Positions 1-10,832 are shown, counted from the first letter of the stretch. The stretch is DNA of 64,000 bases from Escherichia sp. ESNIH1 (GCA_002918705.1 PQKR01000001.1:124001-188000); one strand, 5' to 3'. Notes: generated by a model from the letters alone, not told the origin. Numbers and translations: made by a program.

Positions 1-546
1 TGCGGTGCCGCCAGAGCCTATCCCACAAATGATGGCATCGAGATTTCCCTGCATCTGCTGGTAAATTTCAGGCGCGGTCGAGAAGTAGTGCGCCTCGCTA
101 TTGTAGGGGGACGTGAATTGGTTCAGATAGTAGCGGCCTTCCACTGCAGCGTACGCTTTTGCCATTTCAATATAGTGAGTGCAGGAGCCTGCAGGTGCAG
201 AGGAGGTAGTGACAATGACGTTTGCATCCAGATGCTTGAGTAGGGCTAATTTTTCTTTACTGATTTTATCGTGCGTCACGATGGTGACTTTATAGCCTTT
301 ATGCTTGCCAATCCAGGCAACGCCTACGCCGGTATTTCCTGACGTGGCCTCCACCAGCTCCATTCCGGGTTTAATTTTATTATGTAACTCACACTGATTA
401 ATCATGCGTAGCGCAACGCGATCTTTTATTGAACCGCCGGGATTAAAGGATTCCAGTTTAATATAGAGATGCGTGCCAGCGTATTTTTCTTTGAGGATTT
501 CAATAAGCGGCGTATTGCCAATAGAGTCCGTTATATCACATATCAT
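1..546 (-). CDS. PLP-dependent cysteine synthase-like protein, 3' end beyond window
   Basis: The minus-strand reading frame starts with ATG at 546 and stays open to base 1, so only the N-terminal 182 residues are seen. It has the fold-type II PLP enzyme landmarks of the cysteine synthase/cystathionine beta-synthase family. These are the motif NPGGSIKDR with the PLP-binding lysine, the substrate loop TSGNTG, and the phosphate-binding loop GIGSGGT at the window edge. The family makes cysteine, or related amino acids, from an activated serine and sulfide or another nucleophile in the cytoplasm. Exact substrate cannot be told from this half. The N-terminus (MICDITDSIGNTPL) aligns well with CysK/CysM starts, which supports the chosen start. 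It is not cysK or cysM by genomic position, so this is an extra paralogue. Confidence 0.85.
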   Translation of the reverse strand, partial: MICDITDSIGNTPLIEILKEKYAGTHLYIKLESFNPGGSIKDRVALRMINQCELHNKIKPGMELVEATSGNTGVGVAWIGKHKGYKVTIVTHDKISKEKLALLKHLDANVIVTTSSAPAGSCTHYIEMAKAYAAVEGRYYLNQFTSPYNSEAHYFSTAPEIYQQMQGNLDAIICGIGSGGTA

Positions 547-880
547 AGGTATCTATTCCATCAAATTAACCCACAAATAATGTAATTCACCAGCGTCCGC
601 TGGCGTGACAAAATTATGCCTTATTGTACTGACAGTCAAACAGAGTAATTAACGCTTTCATTACCTGCCTTAAAAAATAACCCAATAAATTTCAATAGGT
701 TATAAAAACCGTTTTTTCAGGCAATCGATAATCCTGGCCCAATGATATAAAATTTTTTGAAAAATAAGCATCCAGCTAAAAACTGAACTTAATTTAGCCA
801 TTCACGCTGGCAGATAAGCGAGTCTTATAGCTATATTTTTCATTAAAGTAACATTTCATATTTTTATTTAACATTACCAG
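547..880. other. AT-rich intergenic region with no gene
   Basis: This stretch lies between the cysteine synthase-like start and the terminator of the dehydroquinase gene. It is AT-rich and has no convincing reading frame. It should contain the promoter of the cysteine synthase-like gene, but I cannot name a single promoter with confidence. Confidence 0.5.
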
Positions 881-910
881 CTGGGCTACCTGAGAAAAAA
901 GGTAACCCAG
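881..910 (-). terminator. Inverted repeat after the exported dehydroquinase gene
   Basis: CTGGGCTACC and GGTAACCCAG form a 10-bp stem with one wobble around a 10-base A-rich loop, 9 bases after the stop codon of the aroD-like gene. There is no long T run after the stem on the minus strand, so it may be an mRNA-end stabilising hairpin rather than a strong terminator. Confidence 0.55.
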
Positions 911-919
911 CCCACTGAT

Positions 920-1771
920 TTAGCTGCCCTTATTTGCCTTATGCAGCGCCGCTATCGTCTGATGCAGCACCTTGACGTCAATCTGCCCCGGCGCGGAGGC
1001 GTTGCCCATGCTGCCAAAGGTCAGGTTGCTGCCATAAATTTCACCGGACAGACGGGTTACCGTTCCCTGTCCGCCCATCGCCATCGTCAACAGCGGTTTA
1101 TCGCTGCGCTGGCGCATCTGCCAGGTGATGCTGGTCAGCCGATTGACATCCTCTGGGGATGTTGGCATCACCGCCAGCTTGAGCACGTCCGCGCCGTAGT
1201 ATGCCTGCTGCGCCAGACGTTGCAGCATCGCTTCATTGGTCGGCGTACTGTTGAAGTCGTGATAAGACACAATAGTGGCTACGTGATGCTGATGCGCTTT
1301 GGCAATCAATTCGCGTACTGCCGTTTCACCAATGCGCATCTCGATATCAATCAGATCGGCAAATCCGGCCGCCAGCCACTGCTGATAAAGTTCGCTATAG
1401 CGCGCATCACCCGGTGCTTTCTCGCCCCCTTCGGGCTTCGTGCGGAACGTCAGCAGCAGCGGCTTGCCGTTAAGTACCTTACGCACGGCCTGACCCAGGG
1501 CGGTGACTTTCGCTGCATCGGTAGCGAACGCCAGTTTATCCACGCGCAGCTCAAGAATGTCAGCCTCAGGCGTCTGCGCAACCTGCTCCGCCTCCTGCAA
1601 CACTTTTGCTTCGTCCTCACCCGAGGTCGAGACGATAATCGCTGGCTGCCCCTCTCCAATAGTCAATTTTCCTACCTGTAAAGCGTGAACGGACTGCTCT
1701 GCGTTTACGCTGCCAGCGTAGACAGATGCAGCCATTGCCATGATTAACGCCATCGGTGCTTTCAACATCAA
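920..1771 (-). CDS. Type I 3-dehydroquinate dehydratase with a signal peptide (periplasmic AroD-like)
   Basis: The 283-residue protein starts with a Sec signal peptide (hydrophobic residues ~5-20, cleavage probably after SVNA). A complete type I dehydroquinase TIM barrel follows. Visible active-site residues are Glu in LELRVDK, His in VSYHDF and the Schiff-base Lys in VLKLAV, so the enzyme should be active. Type I enzymes convert 3-dehydroquinate to 3-dehydroshikimate. Cytoplasmic AroD needs no export signal, so this copy probably works in the periplasm on exogenous quinate or dehydroquinate; that role is inference. A second in-frame ATG follows immediately (MM), so the start may be 3 bases downstream. 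It ends 9 bases before a hairpin. Confidence 0.9.
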   Translation of the reverse strand: MMLKAPMALIMAMAASVYAGSVNAEQSVHALQVGKLTIGEGQPAIIVSTSGEDEAKVLQEAEQVAQTPEADILELRVDKLAFATDAAKVTALGQAVRKVLNGKPLLLTFRTKPEGGEKAPGDARYSELYQQWLAAGFADLIDIEMRIGETAVRELIAKAHQHHVATIVSYHDFNSTPTNEAMLQRLAQQAYYGADVLKLAVMPTSPEDVNRLTSITWQMRQRSDKPLLTMAMGGQGTVTRLSGEIYGSNLTFGSMGNASAPGQIDVKVLHQTIAALHKANKGS

Positions 1772-1839
1772 ACCCTCGCTACGGTGAAAAGAAGTGAGTT
1801 TTAAGATCTAGTTCACATTTTTGTATGAGGCAAAGAGAG

Positions 1840-2613
1840 TTACTCGGTTGGTCGAACAGGAGGCGAAGGTGGCCACTTTCCACCCTGCTGGATCAGCTTC
1901 TCTTTTATGTTGATCAAATTTTGATAGTGTTCATCACCCTCTTTCGCGCCATTTAAAAGGCGCTGGAGTTGATTACCCATCGTCCAGCCGACGTCGCTAC
2001 GGATCTCAGGATTGGCTCCCCGATCCAGCAGGAGCAGGACATGGTCATGCTTGCCGTAATCCAAGGCATAGATGAGCAGCGTATTTCCTAGCGAATCGGT
2101 AACGTTAATATTGGCTCCGCGATCTAGCATCACTTTCAGCGTTTCGGTATTTTTAGCCTTGAGCGTTTCCAGTATGATGGGATCGTGATGCACTTTATCT
2201 CTCGCATCAGGCGATAAGCCTCCGTCAAGCAGCGCGCTGATCCACTCTCCACTGTCACCCTGCAGAACAAATTCAGCCGGGCTGCTTCCGCCGGCCGGGC
2301 GAGGCTGGAGCGGATCCGCCCCCGCCTTCACCAGGTCGGTAATGATGTCTAACTGGGGTGCTGTTTTTTTATCGTTTATCGCATGGCTAAGCGCCCAGAA
2401 CAGCAGCGTCATATCCTGCTGTCCGGGTTTGTTAAGATCGGTTTCTGGCGCGAGTTTTTTTACCTCGTCAACTTCGCCGCGCTCGATTGCCTTTGCCATA
2501 ACAAGCTGCTGGCCGCTGAAGTAATCTTGCGGATCCAAATCCGTACTTTGCTTACACCCCTGAATCATAAGCGTAAACAACAGCGCCAGGCTGAATGAAA
2601 AAAACGTCTTCAC
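1840..2613 (-). CDS. Lipoprotein with ankyrin-type repeats
   Basis: I place the start at the GTG at 2613, which follows an AGGAG-like ribosome site and gives a classic lipoprotein signal (VKTFFSFSLALLFTLMIQGC, lipobox IQGC). The reading frame is open further upstream to 2748, but that extension would bury the signal. The mature part (257 residues in all) has three or four ankyrin-like units, with motifs such as LVKAGADP, LLDGGLSPDARD, MLDRGANINVTD and LLDRGANPEIRSD, and a proline-rich tail. Ankyrin repeats bind proteins, and the lipid anchor places it in an envelope membrane. It is divergent from mutS. No specific function is known to me. Confidence 0.8.
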   Translation of the reverse strand: MKTFFSFSLALLFTLMIQGCKQSTDLDPQDYFSGQQLVMAKAIERGEVDEVKKLAPETDLNKPGQQDMTLLFWALSHAINDKKTAPQLDIITDLVKAGADPLQPRPAGGSSPAEFVLQGDSGEWISALLDGGLSPDARDKVHHDPIILETLKAKNTETLKVMLDRGANINVTDSLGNTLLIYALDYGKHDHVLLLLDRGANPEIRSDVGWTMGNQLQRLLNGAKEGDEHYQNLINIKEKLIQQGGKWPPSPPVRPTE

Positions 2614-2822
2614 ACACAACTCCTGATTTTCTCTTACTCCGGCTAAATTCCCAGCGCGTATAATGCGCCTCTCCTTTTTCAGAACTGGAAGGGGCCTCGT
2701 GAAGTTCTTTATCGTTGCTTTCCAGTGAATGCTCATCTCCGTTATCATATCTCCCTATCAGATATCTAAGACAATAAACCGACCCTCGCCTCATTTAAAA
2801 TCAGGGAACTGGACATAACTTC

Positions 2823-5384
2823 ATGAGTACACAAGAGAACTTTGACGCCCATACGCCCATGATGCAGCAGTACCTGAAGCTGAAAGCCCAGCATCCGGAC
2901 ATTCTGCTCTTCTACCGGATGGGCGATTTTTATGAGCTGTTCTATGACGATGCGAAACGTGCCTCGCAGCTGATGGATATCTCCCTGACCAAACGCGGCG
3001 CCTCGGCAGGCGAGCCGATCCCGATGGCGGGCGTGCCGCACCACGCGGTAGAGAACTATCTGGCGAAGCTGGTCAGCCTCGGCGAGTCGGTGGCAATCTG
3101 CGAGCAGATTGGCGATCCGGCCACCAGCAAGGGGCCGGTTGAGCGCAAGGTGGTGCGCATCGTGACTCCCGGGACCATTAGCGACGAAGCGCTGCTGCAC
3201 GAGCGTCAGGACAACCTGCTGGCGGCCATCTGGCAGGACGGCAAAGGCTTTGGCTACGCCACGCTGGACATCAGCTCCGGGCGCTTTCGCCTGAGCGAAC
3301 CTGCGGATCGCGAGACGATGGCCGCCGAGCTACAGCGTACCAACCCGGCAGAGCTGCTTTATGCCGAAGACTTTGCCGAGACCGCGCTCATTGAGGGGCG
3401 TCGCGGGCTGCGTCGTCGTCCGCTGTGGGAGTTTGAGATCGACACCGCCCGCCAACAGCTGAACCTGCAGTTTGGCACCCGCGATCTGGTGGGCTTTGGC
3501 GTGGAGAACGCCACGCGCGGCCTCTGCGCCGCAGGCTGCCTGCTACAGTACGTAAAAGATACCCAGCGCACCTCCCTGCCCCACATCCGGGCGATCACGA
3601 TGGAGCGCCAGCAGGACAGTATCATTATGGATGCCGCCACCCGCCGCAACCTGGAGATCACCCAGAACCTGGCCGGCGGCATTGAGAATACGTTGGCCTC
3701 GGTGCTCGACTGTACGGTCACGCCGATGGGCAGCCGGATGCTCAAACGCTGGCTGCATATGCCGGTGCGCGATACCAAAACCCTGACCGAACGCCAGCAG
3801 ACCATCGCCGCGCTCCAGGACGCCACGACCGAGCTACAGCCGGTGCTGCGTCAAGTGGGCGATCTGGAGCGTATTCTGGCGCGGCTGGCCCTGCGCACCG
3901 CGCGCCCGCGCGATCTGGCCCGTATGCGCCACACCTTCCAGCAGCTGCCAGCGCTGCGGGAGATGCTGGCCGAGGTCGACAGCGCGCCGGTACAGCGGCT
4001 GCGGGAGACGATGGGCGAGTTTAGCGAACTGCGCGAGCTGCTGGAGGGGGCGATCATCGACGCCCCACCGGTGCTGGTGCGCGATGGCGGCGTGATTGCC
4101 CCCGGCTATAACGCCGAGCTGGACGAGTGGCGCGCCCTGGCGGATGGCGCAACGGACTATCTCGATAAGCTGGAGATCCGCGAGCGCGAGAAGCTGGGCC
4201 TCGACACGCTGAAGGTCGGCTATAACGCGGTGCACGGCTACTTTATTCAGATCAGCCGCGGTCAGAGCCACCACGCGCCTATTCACTACGTACGCCGCCA
4301 GACGTTGAAGAATGCCGAGCGCTACATTATTCCGGAACTGAAAGAGTACGAAGATAAGGTACTGACCTCAAAGGGCAAGGCGCTGGCGCTGGAGAAGCAG
4401 CTCTATGACGAACTCTTTGACCTGCTGATGCCGCACCTGGCCGATCTCCAGCAGAGCGCCAGTGCCCTGGCGGAGCTTGACGTGCTGGTTAACCTGGCCG
4501 AACGCGCTTATACCCTCAACTACTGCTGTCCGACCTTTAGTGATAAGCCCGGCATCCGTATTAGCGAAGGGCGGCACCCGGTGGTTGAGCAGGTGCTGAA
4601 CGAGCCGTTTATCGCTAACCCGCTAAACCTCTCCCCGCAGCGGCGGATGCTGATTATCACCGGGCCGAACATGGGCGGTAAAAGTACCTATATGCGCCAG
4701 ACCGCTCTCATTGCTCTGCTGGCCTATATCGGCAGCTACGTCCCGGCGCAAAAGGTAGATATCGGCCCTATCGACCGCATCTTCACCCGCGTTGGCGCGG
4801 CGGACGACCTGGCCAGCGGTCGTTCAACCTTTATGGTAGAGATGACCGAAACCGCTAACATTCTGCACAACGCCACGGAAAACAGCCTGGTGCTGATGGA
4901 TGAGATTGGGCGCGGCACGTCCACCTATGACGGCCTGTCGCTGGCGTGGGCCTGCGCGGAGAATCTGGCGAACCGCATTAAGGCGCTGACCCTGTTTGCG
5001 ACCCACTACTTCGAGCTGACGCAGCTGCCGGAGAAGATGGAGGGCGTGGCTAATGTGCATCTCGATGCGCTGGAGCACGGGGATACCATCGCCTTTATGC
5101 ACAGCGTGCAGGATGGCGCAGCAAGTAAAAGCTACGGTCTGGCAGTAGCGGCGCTGGCAGGCGTGCCGAAAGAGGTGATCAAGCGGGCACGGCAGAAGCT
5201 GCGCGAGCTGGAGAGCATTACGCCCAACGCGGCGGCAACCCAGGTGGATGGCACCCAGATGTCGCTGCTTGCCGCGCCCGAGGAGACCAGCCCGGCGGTT
5301 GAGGCGCTGGAGAATCTCGATCCGGATACGCTGACTCCGCGCCAGGCGCTGGAGTGGATCTATCGCCTTAAGAATATGGTGTAG
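2823..5384 (+). CDS. mutS: DNA mismatch repair protein MutS
   Basis: At 853 residues it is full length for enterobacterial MutS. The mismatch-recognition wedge FYELF (Phe and Glu that contact the mispair) is at residues ~36-40. The connector, lever and clamp regions follow, then the ATPase with Walker [10 protein letters not shown] near 614-622, Walker [14 protein letters not shown], and the C-terminal tetramerisation tail. MutS binds mispairs and small loops in newly replicated DNA and recruits MutL. The start ATG is preceded by a weak ribosome site. It is transcribed alone, divergent from the ankyrin-type lipoprotein gene. Downstream the E. coli-type accessory genes between mutS and rpoS are missing and replaced by one OsmC-type gene. 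Confidence 0.99.
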   Translation: MSTQENFDAHTPMMQQYLKLKAQHPDILLFYRMGDFYELFYDDAKRASQLMDISLTKRGASAGEPIPMAGVPHHAVENYLAKLVSLGESVAICEQIGDPATSKGPVERKVVRIVTPGTISDEALLHERQDNLLAAIWQDGKGFGYATLDISSGRFRLSEPADRETMAAELQRTNPAELLYAEDFAETALIEGRRGLRRRPLWEFEIDTARQQLNLQFGTRDLVGFGVENATRGLCAAGCLLQYVKDTQRTSLPHIRAITMERQQDSIIMDAATRRNLEITQNLAGGIENTLASVLDCTVTPMGSRMLKRWLHMPVRDTKTLTERQQTIAALQDATTELQPVLRQVGDLERILARLALRTARPRDLARMRHTFQQLPALREMLAEVDSAPVQRLRETMGEFSELRELLEGAIIDAPPVLVRDGGVIAPGYNAELDEWRALADGATDYLDKLEIREREKLGLDTLKVGYNAVHGYFIQISRGQSHHAPIHYVRRQTLKNAERYIIPELKEYEDKVLTSKGKALALEKQLYDELFDLLMPHLADLQQSASALAELDVLVNLAERAYTLNYCCPTFSDKPGIRISEGRHPVVEQVLNEPFIANPLNLSPQRRMLIITGPNMGGKSTYMRQTALIALLAYIGSYVPAQKVDIGPIDRIFTRVGAADDLASGRSTFMVEMTETANILHNATENSLVLMDEIGRGTSTYDGLSLAWACAENLANRIKALTLFATHYFELTQLPEKMEGVANVHLDALEHGDTIAFMHSVQDGAASKSYGLAVAALAGVPKEVIKRARQKLRELESITPNAAATQVDGTQMSLLAAPEETSPAVEALENLDPDTLTPRQALEWIYRLKNMV

Positions 5385-5446
5385 TTTTCTGCGGGCCTGG
5401 CCTGAGCTTCTATACTTATGTTTTCATCCAAAAAAGGAGCGAATAC

Positions 5447-5875
5447 ATGACGATCCATAAGAAAGGTCAGGCACACTGGGAAGGCGATATCAAAGGCGGT
5501 AAAGGCACCATCTCTACCGAGAGCGGCGCGTTAAAGCAGCAGCCTTACGGTTTTAACACCCGCTTCGAAGGTGCAGCCGGGACTAACCCGGAAGAGCTGA
5601 TCGGCGCTGCGCACGCGGGCTGCTTCTCTATGGCGCTGTCATTGATGCTGGGTGAAGAGGGCTATACGCCGGAAAGCATCGACACCACGGCAGATGTGTC
5701 GCTGGATAAGGTTGACGGCGGCTTCGCGATCACTAAAGTCGCGCTGACCAGCACGGTGAAAGTGCCGAATATCGAAAAAGAGGCTTTCGATAAGATCATT
5801 AACAAAGCCAAAGCGGGCTGCCCGGTTTCTCAGCTGCTTAAGGCTGAGATCACCCTGGACTATACCCTGAATTAA
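5447..5875 (+). CDS. osmC: OsmC-family peroxiredoxin
   Basis: The 142-residue protein has the OsmC fold. It carries the two redox cysteines characteristic of the family: the first in AAHAGCFSMALS, the second in AGCPVSQLL. OsmC-type enzymes reduce organic hydroperoxides with thiols in the cytoplasm and are often induced by osmotic stress or RpoS. An AAGGAG ribosome site precedes the ATG. In E. coli K-12 osmC is elsewhere on the chromosome, so its place between mutS and rpoS is a local arrangement of this lineage. It could be a paralogue of osmC rather than the orthologue. Confidence 0.9.
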   Translation: MTIHKKGQAHWEGDIKGGKGTISTESGALKQQPYGFNTRFEGAAGTNPEELIGAAHAGCFSMALSLMLGEEGYTPESIDTTADVSLDKVDGGFAITKVALTSTVKVPNIEKEAFDKIINKAKAGCPVSQLLKAEITLDYTLN

Positions 5876-5883
5876 TAGGGACA

Positions 5884-5982
5884 CGCCGGGCGGCGGCTCT
5901 GCCTTGCCCGGCCTACACCGACTATGAGCCGTAGGCCTGATACGTTGTAGGCCCGTGTAAGCGAAGCGCCACCGGGTGTTAA
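5884..5982. repeat. REP/BIME palindromic element
   Basis: Two facing copies of the enterobacterial REP sequence (cores GCCGGGCGGCG and CGCCACCGGGTG, with TGTAGGCC linkers) lie just after osmC and before the rpoS terminator. This is the usual extragenic BIME arrangement, probably stabilising mRNA ends or binding gyrase. Confidence 0.75.
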
Positions 5983-6006
5983 TAGCTGTTTCAAATGCTG
6001 CAAAAG

Positions 6007-6037
6007 AAAAAGGCCAGTCAGTTGACTGGCCTTTTTT
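6007..6037 (-). terminator. rpoS Rho-independent terminator
   Basis: AGGCCAGTCA and TGACTGGCCT form a perfect stem with a short loop, flanked by A and T runs on both sides. It is 14 bases after the rpoS stop and would also stop transcription arriving from osmC. Confidence 0.9.
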
Positions 6038-6050
6038 GGAATGGTGTCGC

Positions 6051-7043
6051 TTATTCGCGGAACAGCGCTTCGATATTCAGCCCCTGCGTCTGCAGAATTT
6101 CGCGCAGACGACGCAGACCTTCAACCTGAATCTGACGAACGCGTTCACGGGTCAGGCCAATTTCACGGCCTACATCCTCAAGCGTTGCAGCTTCATAGCC
6201 CAGCAGACCGAAACGACGTGCCAGCACCTCACGCTGTTTGGCGTTCAGTTCGAACAGCCACTTGACGATGCTCTGCTTCATGTCATCGTCCTGCGTGGTG
6301 TCTTCCGGACCGTTATCTTTCTCATCGGCCAGGATGTCCAGCAGCGCTTTTTCGGAGTCGCCACCCAGCGGGGTGTCTACCGAGGTGATGCGCTCGTTGA
6401 GACGCAGCATACGGCTTACGTCATCAACCGGTTTATCGAGCTGCTCAGCAATCTCTTCTGCACTTGGCTCGTGGTCCAGCTTATGGGACAGTTCACGTGC
6501 GGTACGCAGATAGACGTTCAGCTCTTTAACAATGTGAATTGGCAGACGGATCGTCCGGGTCTGGTTCATGATTGCCCGTTCGATGGTCTGACGAATCCAC
6601 CAGGTTGCGTAAGTCGAGAAACGGAACCCGCGTTCTGGGTCAAATTTCTCAACGGCGCGGATCAGCCCCAGGTTACCTTCTTCAATCAGATCCAGCAGAG
6701 CCAGACCACGATTGCTGTAACGACGGGCAATCTTCACAACCAGACGCAGGTTACTTTCAATCATGCGACGGCGTGATGCAACGTCCCCACGCAGTGCGCG
6801 ACGCGCGAAGTAAACTTCTTCTTCAGCTGTTAACAGGGGAGAATAACCGATCTCACCTAAGTACAGCTGAGTAGCGTCAAGCACACGCTGTGTTGCTCCC
6901 TGAGATAACAGCTCCTCTTCAGCTAACTCGTTATCACTGGGTTCCTCTTCATTCAGGACTTTCTCATCGAAAGCCTCAACTCCGTTCTCATCAAATTCCG
7001 CGTCTTCATTTAGATCATGAACTTTCAGCGTATTCTGACTCAT
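6051..7043 (-). CDS. rpoS: RNA polymerase sigma factor RpoS (sigma 38)
   Basis: The 330-residue product starting [11 protein letters not shown] matches E. coli RpoS in length. The frame is open to 7127, but the ATG at 7043 is the conserved start. It shows region 1.2 and 2 ([31 protein letters not shown]), region 3, and region 4 with the helix-turn-helix ([20 protein letters not shown]). RpoS directs RNA polymerase to stationary-phase and general stress genes. In E. coli its main promoter lies inside the upstream nlpD gene and its long leader is bound by Hfq-dependent small RNAs; the same nlpD-rpoS order is kept here. No truncation, so the stress sigma factor looks functional. Confidence 0.99.
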   Translation of the reverse strand: MSQNTLKVHDLNEDAEFDENGVEAFDEKVLNEEEPSDNELAEEELLSQGATQRVLDATQLYLGEIGYSPLLTAEEEVYFARRALRGDVASRRRMIESNLRLVVKIARRYSNRGLALLDLIEEGNLGLIRAVEKFDPERGFRFSTYATWWIRQTIERAIMNQTRTIRLPIHIVKELNVYLRTARELSHKLDHEPSAEEIAEQLDKPVDDVSRMLRLNERITSVDTPLGGDSEKALLDILADEKDNGPEDTTQDDDMKQSIVKWLFELNAKQREVLARRFGLLGYEAATLEDVGREIGLTRERVRQIQVEGLRRLREILQTQGLNIEALFRE

Positions 7044-7157
7044 AAGGTGGCTCCTACCCGTGATCCCTGAACAAAATCTCCATACCCCTTTTCTTATTCG
7101 CGGCAGCGACGCACGCTGCCACGTCAAAGCAAAGGTGAGTATAACGACTTTGCCAAA

Positions 7158-8312
7158 TTATCGCTGCGGTAAATAACGCAGCGGGTTGACGGATTTCCCC
7201 TTGTAACGAATTTCAAAATGCAAACGTGTAGAACTGGTTCCGGTGCTACCCATAGTAGCTATCTTCTGCCCCGCCTTGATGTCTTGTTGTTCCCGGACCA
7301 GCATTGTGTCGTTATGGGCGTAGGCACTCAGGTAATCATCATTGTGTTTGATGATAATAAGATTACCGTAACCGCGCAGAGCGTTACCGGCATATACCAC
7401 GCGTCCATCTGCGGTCGCGACGATAGGCTGGCCTTTCGTCCCTGCGATATCGATCCCTTTATTGCCACCTTCGGTAGCAGAGAAGTTATCGATAACGTTG
7501 CCATCAGTAGGCCAGCGCCAGGATGAAATCGGCGCGCTGGTAGACGTACTGCTGGCCGTCGGTTCGGTGGTACTTACATCAGTTGTGCTAACCGGTGGTG
7601 CTGTAACAGGCGCTGTGACTACCGTCGCAGGCTTGTTGTTCGGCAACATTTTGTTAGCACTCTGTTCACCTGAGTCCTCAGAATACGTAATTGTCGGTTG
7701 CGGCGCAACTACTACGGTTGATTTTTGTGCAGGCGGAGTCACGATTCCTTGCGCGGAAGCATCGGCCTGAGTGATTGCGTTACCGCCAGTAATTGGCGTA
7801 CCGGATGAATTTCCAACCTGCAGAACTTGCCCGACATTCAGGCTATACGGGGCGGCAACGCTATTTCGCTGAGCCAGATCGCGAAAATCATTACCCGTTA
7901 CCCAGGCAATGTAAAACAGTGTATCACCGCGTTTCACGGTGTAAGTGCTGCCCCCAGTATAGCTACCTTTCGGAATGTTCCCATACTGGCGATTGTAAAC
8001 AATTCGGCCATTTTGCGTCTGAACGGGCTGCGAAGCCACCGGTTGGCTCGTTGCTGGCTGAATAGTCGTTGGCGGGGTGATAACAGGCTGAACCGGCTGA
8101 ATCTGCGGCGCCTGCTGTGGTGTGCTGCCCATCTTCGGTGGAGGGGTAATTAACATCCCAGAGTCGGTGCTGCTGCCGGAGGCGCTACCACCGTCGACGG
8201 AGCTTACCGGTGCGGGCGGATTACCAGAACTTGAGCATCCTGCCAGCCAGAGCGAAACTAGTGACAATGCCGCAATCCGGCTTAAGGTGAATGTTGGGCT
8301 TCCCGTGCTCAT
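7158..8312 (-). CDS. nlpD: Lipoprotein NlpD, murein hydrolase activator
   Basis: The 384-residue lipoprotein carries the lipobox LAGCSS near residue 26 and a long Pro/Thr/Gln-rich linker. A LysM domain at ~120-165 ([14 protein letters not shown]) and a C-terminal LytM/M23 domain (~270-380) follow. NlpD sits in the outer membrane and activates the amidase AmiC during septum splitting. Its LytM domain is degenerate for catalysis in the family, in keeping with an activator role. It lies directly upstream of rpoS, 114 bases away, and in relatives contains the chief rpoS promoter within its coding sequence. Confidence 0.97.
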   Translation of the reverse strand: MSTGSPTFTLSRIAALSLVSLWLAGCSSSGNPPAPVSSVDGGSASGSSTDSGMLITPPPKMGSTPQQAPQIQPVQPVITPPTTIQPATSQPVASQPVQTQNGRIVYNRQYGNIPKGSYTGGSTYTVKRGDTLFYIAWVTGNDFRDLAQRNSVAAPYSLNVGQVLQVGNSSGTPITGGNAITQADASAQGIVTPPAQKSTVVVAPQPTITYSEDSGEQSANKMLPNNKPATVVTAPVTAPPVSTTDVSTTEPTASSTSTSAPISSWRWPTDGNVIDNFSATEGGNKGIDIAGTKGQPIVATADGRVVYAGNALRGYGNLIIIKHNDDYLSAYAHNDTMLVREQQDIKAGQKIATMGSTGTSSTRLHFEIRYKGKSVNPLRYLPQR

Positions 8313-8420
8313 TTATCCCCCAAAAATGTATTTACTTGTGCGTGTTGAAAACCGTGGCGTCATATAACGCCGCCCACCTTACGCTTAAACTCGCTGAAAA
8401 CTTTAGGAAAAATCCGGGTC

Positions 8421-9047
8421 TCAGGCCAGTTCCCCTTTCACTAGCGGGACAAAACGTACGTCTTCTACGGTTTCGATGATAAATTCGCTTCCCCGTCGAT
8501 GGATGCACTTCAACTGCTGGTGCTCATCGCCCACGGGTAAAACGAGAATGCCGCCGTTATCCAGCTGCGCCAAAAGCGCGGCGGGGATCTCCGGCGGTGC
8601 GGCGGTCACGATGATGGCATCAAACGGGGCACGTGCCTGCCACCCCTGCCAGCCATCGCCATGACGCGTTGAAACATTATGCAGGTCGAGCTGCTTCAGG
8701 CGGCGACGCGCCTGCCACTGCAGACTCTTGATCCGCTCTACGGAGCAGACATGGCGCACCAGATGCGCCAGAATCGCGGTCTGGTAGCCGGAACCGGTGC
8801 CGATCTCCAGCACTCTGGAGTCCGGCGTCAGCGCCAGCAGCTCGGTCATCCGCGCCACCATATAGGGCTGCGAAATGGTCTGCCCCTGGCCGATAGGCAG
8901 CGCCACGTTCTCCCACGCTTTGTGTTCAAACGCTTCATCAATAAATTTCTCACGGGGAACCCGTGCGATGGCCTCCAGGACATGTTCATCTTTAATGCCC
9001 TGGCTGCGTAACTGATCGAGAAGGGCTTGTACGCGTCTGCTTACCAT
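8421..9047 (-). CDS. pcm: Protein-L-isoaspartate O-methyltransferase
   Basis: The 208-residue protein is near-identical in length and sequence pattern to E. coli Pcm. It shows the SAM-binding motif [15 protein letters not shown] and the family motif [12 protein letters not shown]. The enzyme methylates isoaspartyl residues in aged cytoplasmic proteins so that they can revert to aspartate. Its start overlaps the surE stop by 7 bases, so the two are translated as a coupled surE-pcm pair, the classical arrangement of a damage-survival operon. Confidence 0.98.
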   Translation of the reverse strand: MVSRRVQALLDQLRSQGIKDEHVLEAIARVPREKFIDEAFEHKAWENVALPIGQGQTISQPYMVARMTELLALTPDSRVLEIGTGSGYQTAILAHLVRHVCSVERIKSLQWQARRRLKQLDLHNVSTRHGDGWQGWQARAPFDAIIVTAAPPEIPAALLAQLDNGGILVLPVGDEHQQLKCIHRRGSEFIIETVEDVRFVPLVKGELA

Positions 9048-9802
9048 TGCGTGTTCACTCCGGCACGGCTTAACCAGTCCGAAACAACATCGTGCGCACT
9101 GTGTGCGGTGAGATCCACATGCAGCGGTGTCACCGAGACGTAGCCTTCATCCACGGCGGCAAAGTCGGTATCCGGTCCGGCATCGTGCTTTTCACCCGGC
9201 GGACCAATCCAGTAGAGCGTATTGCCGCGCGGATCCTCCTGCGGGATCACCTTATCCGCCGGATGGCGGCTGCCGCAGCGGGTCACGCGGATGCCTTTGA
9301 TCTCATCAAGGGGCAGATCGGGCACGTTGATATTCAGAATGCGGCCGGTGCGCAGCGGCTCCCGGCTCAGGGCGCGGAGAATCGAACAGGTCACGGCGGC
9401 GGCGGTGTCGTAGTGCGTATAGCCGTTAAGCGAGACCGCCAGCGCCGGAAAACCAAGGTGACGCCCTTCCATTGCCGCGGCTACCGTCCCAGAATAGATC
9501 ACATCGTCGCCAAGGTTCGGCCCGGCGTTGATCCCGGCCACCACGACGTCCGGACGCGGGCGCATCAGCGCATTGACGCCCAGAAAGACGCAGTCGGTAG
9601 GCGTCCCCATCTGCACGGCGATATCGCCGTTCTCGAAGGTAAAGGTACGAAGTGACGATTCCAGCGTCAGGGAGTTAGAGGCTCCGCTGCGGTTACGATC
9701 GGGCGCGACAACCTGCACATCGGCAAATTCCCGTAAAGCATGGGTCAGAGTCTGAATACCCGGCGCATGGATCCCGTCATCGTTACTCAGCAATATTCGC
9801 AT
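9041..9802 (-). CDS. surE: 5'/3'-nucleotidase SurE
   Basis: The product begins [10 protein letters not shown], the conserved N-terminus with the metal-binding Asp-Asp pair. I chose the ATG at 9802 although an in-frame ATG exists two codons earlier. At 253 residues it equals the E. coli length. Further family motifs are [11 protein letters not shown] and [10 protein letters not shown]. SurE dephosphorylates nucleoside monophosphates and short polyphosphates. Its start lies within the end of truD (20-base overlap) and its end overlaps pcm, so the genes form a tight operon. Confidence 0.98.
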   Translation of the reverse strand: MRILLSNDDGIHAPGIQTLTHALREFADVQVVAPDRNRSGASNSLTLESSLRTFTFENGDIAVQMGTPTDCVFLGVNALMRPRPDVVVAGINAGPNLGDDVIYSGTVAAAMEGRHLGFPALAVSLNGYTHYDTAAAVTCSILRALSREPLRTGRILNINVPDLPLDEIKGIRVTRCGSRHPADKVIPQEDPRGNTLYWIGPPGEKHDAGPDTDFAAVDEGYVSVTPLHVDLTAHSAHDVVSDWLSRAGVNTQW

Positions 9803-10832
9803 AATCACCCGATGTATTGATAAGTTCCCTTACAACGCTGGTGGCAAAGCTTCCGGCCGGTAGCCAGAAGCGCAGTTCGACAGTGACATCATCCCACCAG
9901 TTCCAGCTCAGCTGCTGCGGATAGAGCAGCGCGGCCCGGCGCGAGGCCTCAACCTTTTCACGCACCAGCAGAGACTGCAACAGCGGTGAATCGCTAATAG
10001 CCGCTTCTTCACGCGCCAGCGCCTCGCGCTGGGTTCCCCACTCGCCGGTACCCGGCAGCGCAGCGGTAATCAGCAGCGCTTTGTCATCGACGCGTGCCTG
10101 CAGCGCCGCCAGCTCTTCCGGCGTAGCCACGAACCAGCTTCCGCGCCCCGCTAATTGTAGCGCATCGCCGTCAACAACTTGATTAAAGTCCGCTTTTTTC
10201 AGGCGCTCGCTGACGATCTGATTAAACAACGCGCTGCGGGCTGCCGACAACCAAAAACTGCGTTTATTGCGATCGCGCACCGGCGCATCGCTCTGCGCCC
10301 AGCGCAGCGCGCCGTGCAGGTTGCTGCCGCCGATACCAAAGCGCTGCGCGCCGAAGTAGTTCGGTACGCCCTGCTCTGCGATTGCCGTAAGACGCGCGTC
10401 GACGTCGGCACGGTCGCTCACCTCGCGCAGCACCAGCGTAAACTGGTTGCCCTTCAGCGCCCCCAGCCGTAGCTTGCGTTTGTGCCGCGCGTACTCCAGC
10501 ACCTTGCAGCCTTCCAGCTGAAACGCGCTGAGATCCGGCATCTCTTTGCCCGGCACGCGGGCGCAGAGCCACTGCTCGGTCACTGCATGCCTGTCTTTCT
10601 GCCCGGCGAAGCTGACCTCCCGGGCAGAGATCTTGAGGAATTTTGCCAGCGCGTCGGCGACAAAGCGGGTATTGCAGTTGGTCTTCAGCACCCGCACCAG
10701 AATATGCTCGCCCTCGCCGTCAGGGGCGAAGCCTAAATCTTCTACCACGACGAAATCTTCCGGGTTGGCCTTCAGCAGGCCGCTGCCCAGCGGTTTGCCG
10801 TGCAGGTACGTCAGTGCGTCAAACTCGGTCAT
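9783..10832 (-). CDS. truD: tRNA pseudouridine(13) synthase TruD
   Basis: The 349-residue protein carries the TruD catalytic motif with the essential Asp in [11 protein letters not shown] near residue 80, and the family motif NYFGAQRFG. It isomerises U13 of tRNA-Glu to pseudouridine. It overlaps ispF by 4 bases (ATGA) upstream and surE by 20 bases downstream, in the usual ispD-ispF-truD-surE order. Confidence 0.98.
   Translation of the reverse strand: MTEFDALTYLHGKPLGSGLLKANPEDFVVVEDLGFAPDGEGEHILVRVLKTNCNTRFVADALAKFLKISAREVSFAGQKDRHAVTEQWLCARVPGKEMPDLSAFQLEGCKVLEYARHKRKLRLGALKGNQFTLVLREVSDRADVDARLTAIAEQGVPNYFGAQRFGIGGSNLHGALRWAQSDAPVRDRNKRSFWLSAARSALFNQIVSERLKKADFNQVVDGDALQLAGRGSWFVATPEELAALQARVDDKALLITAALPGTGEWGTQREALAREEAAISDSPLLQSLLVREKVEASRRAALLYPQQLSWNWWDDVTVELRFWLPAGSFATSVVRELINTSGDYANIAE

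Noticed and set aside
941-1681. Long plus-strand open frame opposite the dehydroquinase gene
   Set aside because: It is antisense to a gene with complete catalytic motifs and a signal peptide; its translation lacks any family pattern.
5976-6776. Long plus-strand frame opposite rpoS
   Set aside because: It is a mirror of the highly conserved rpoS coding sequence and the terminator, without a ribosome site.
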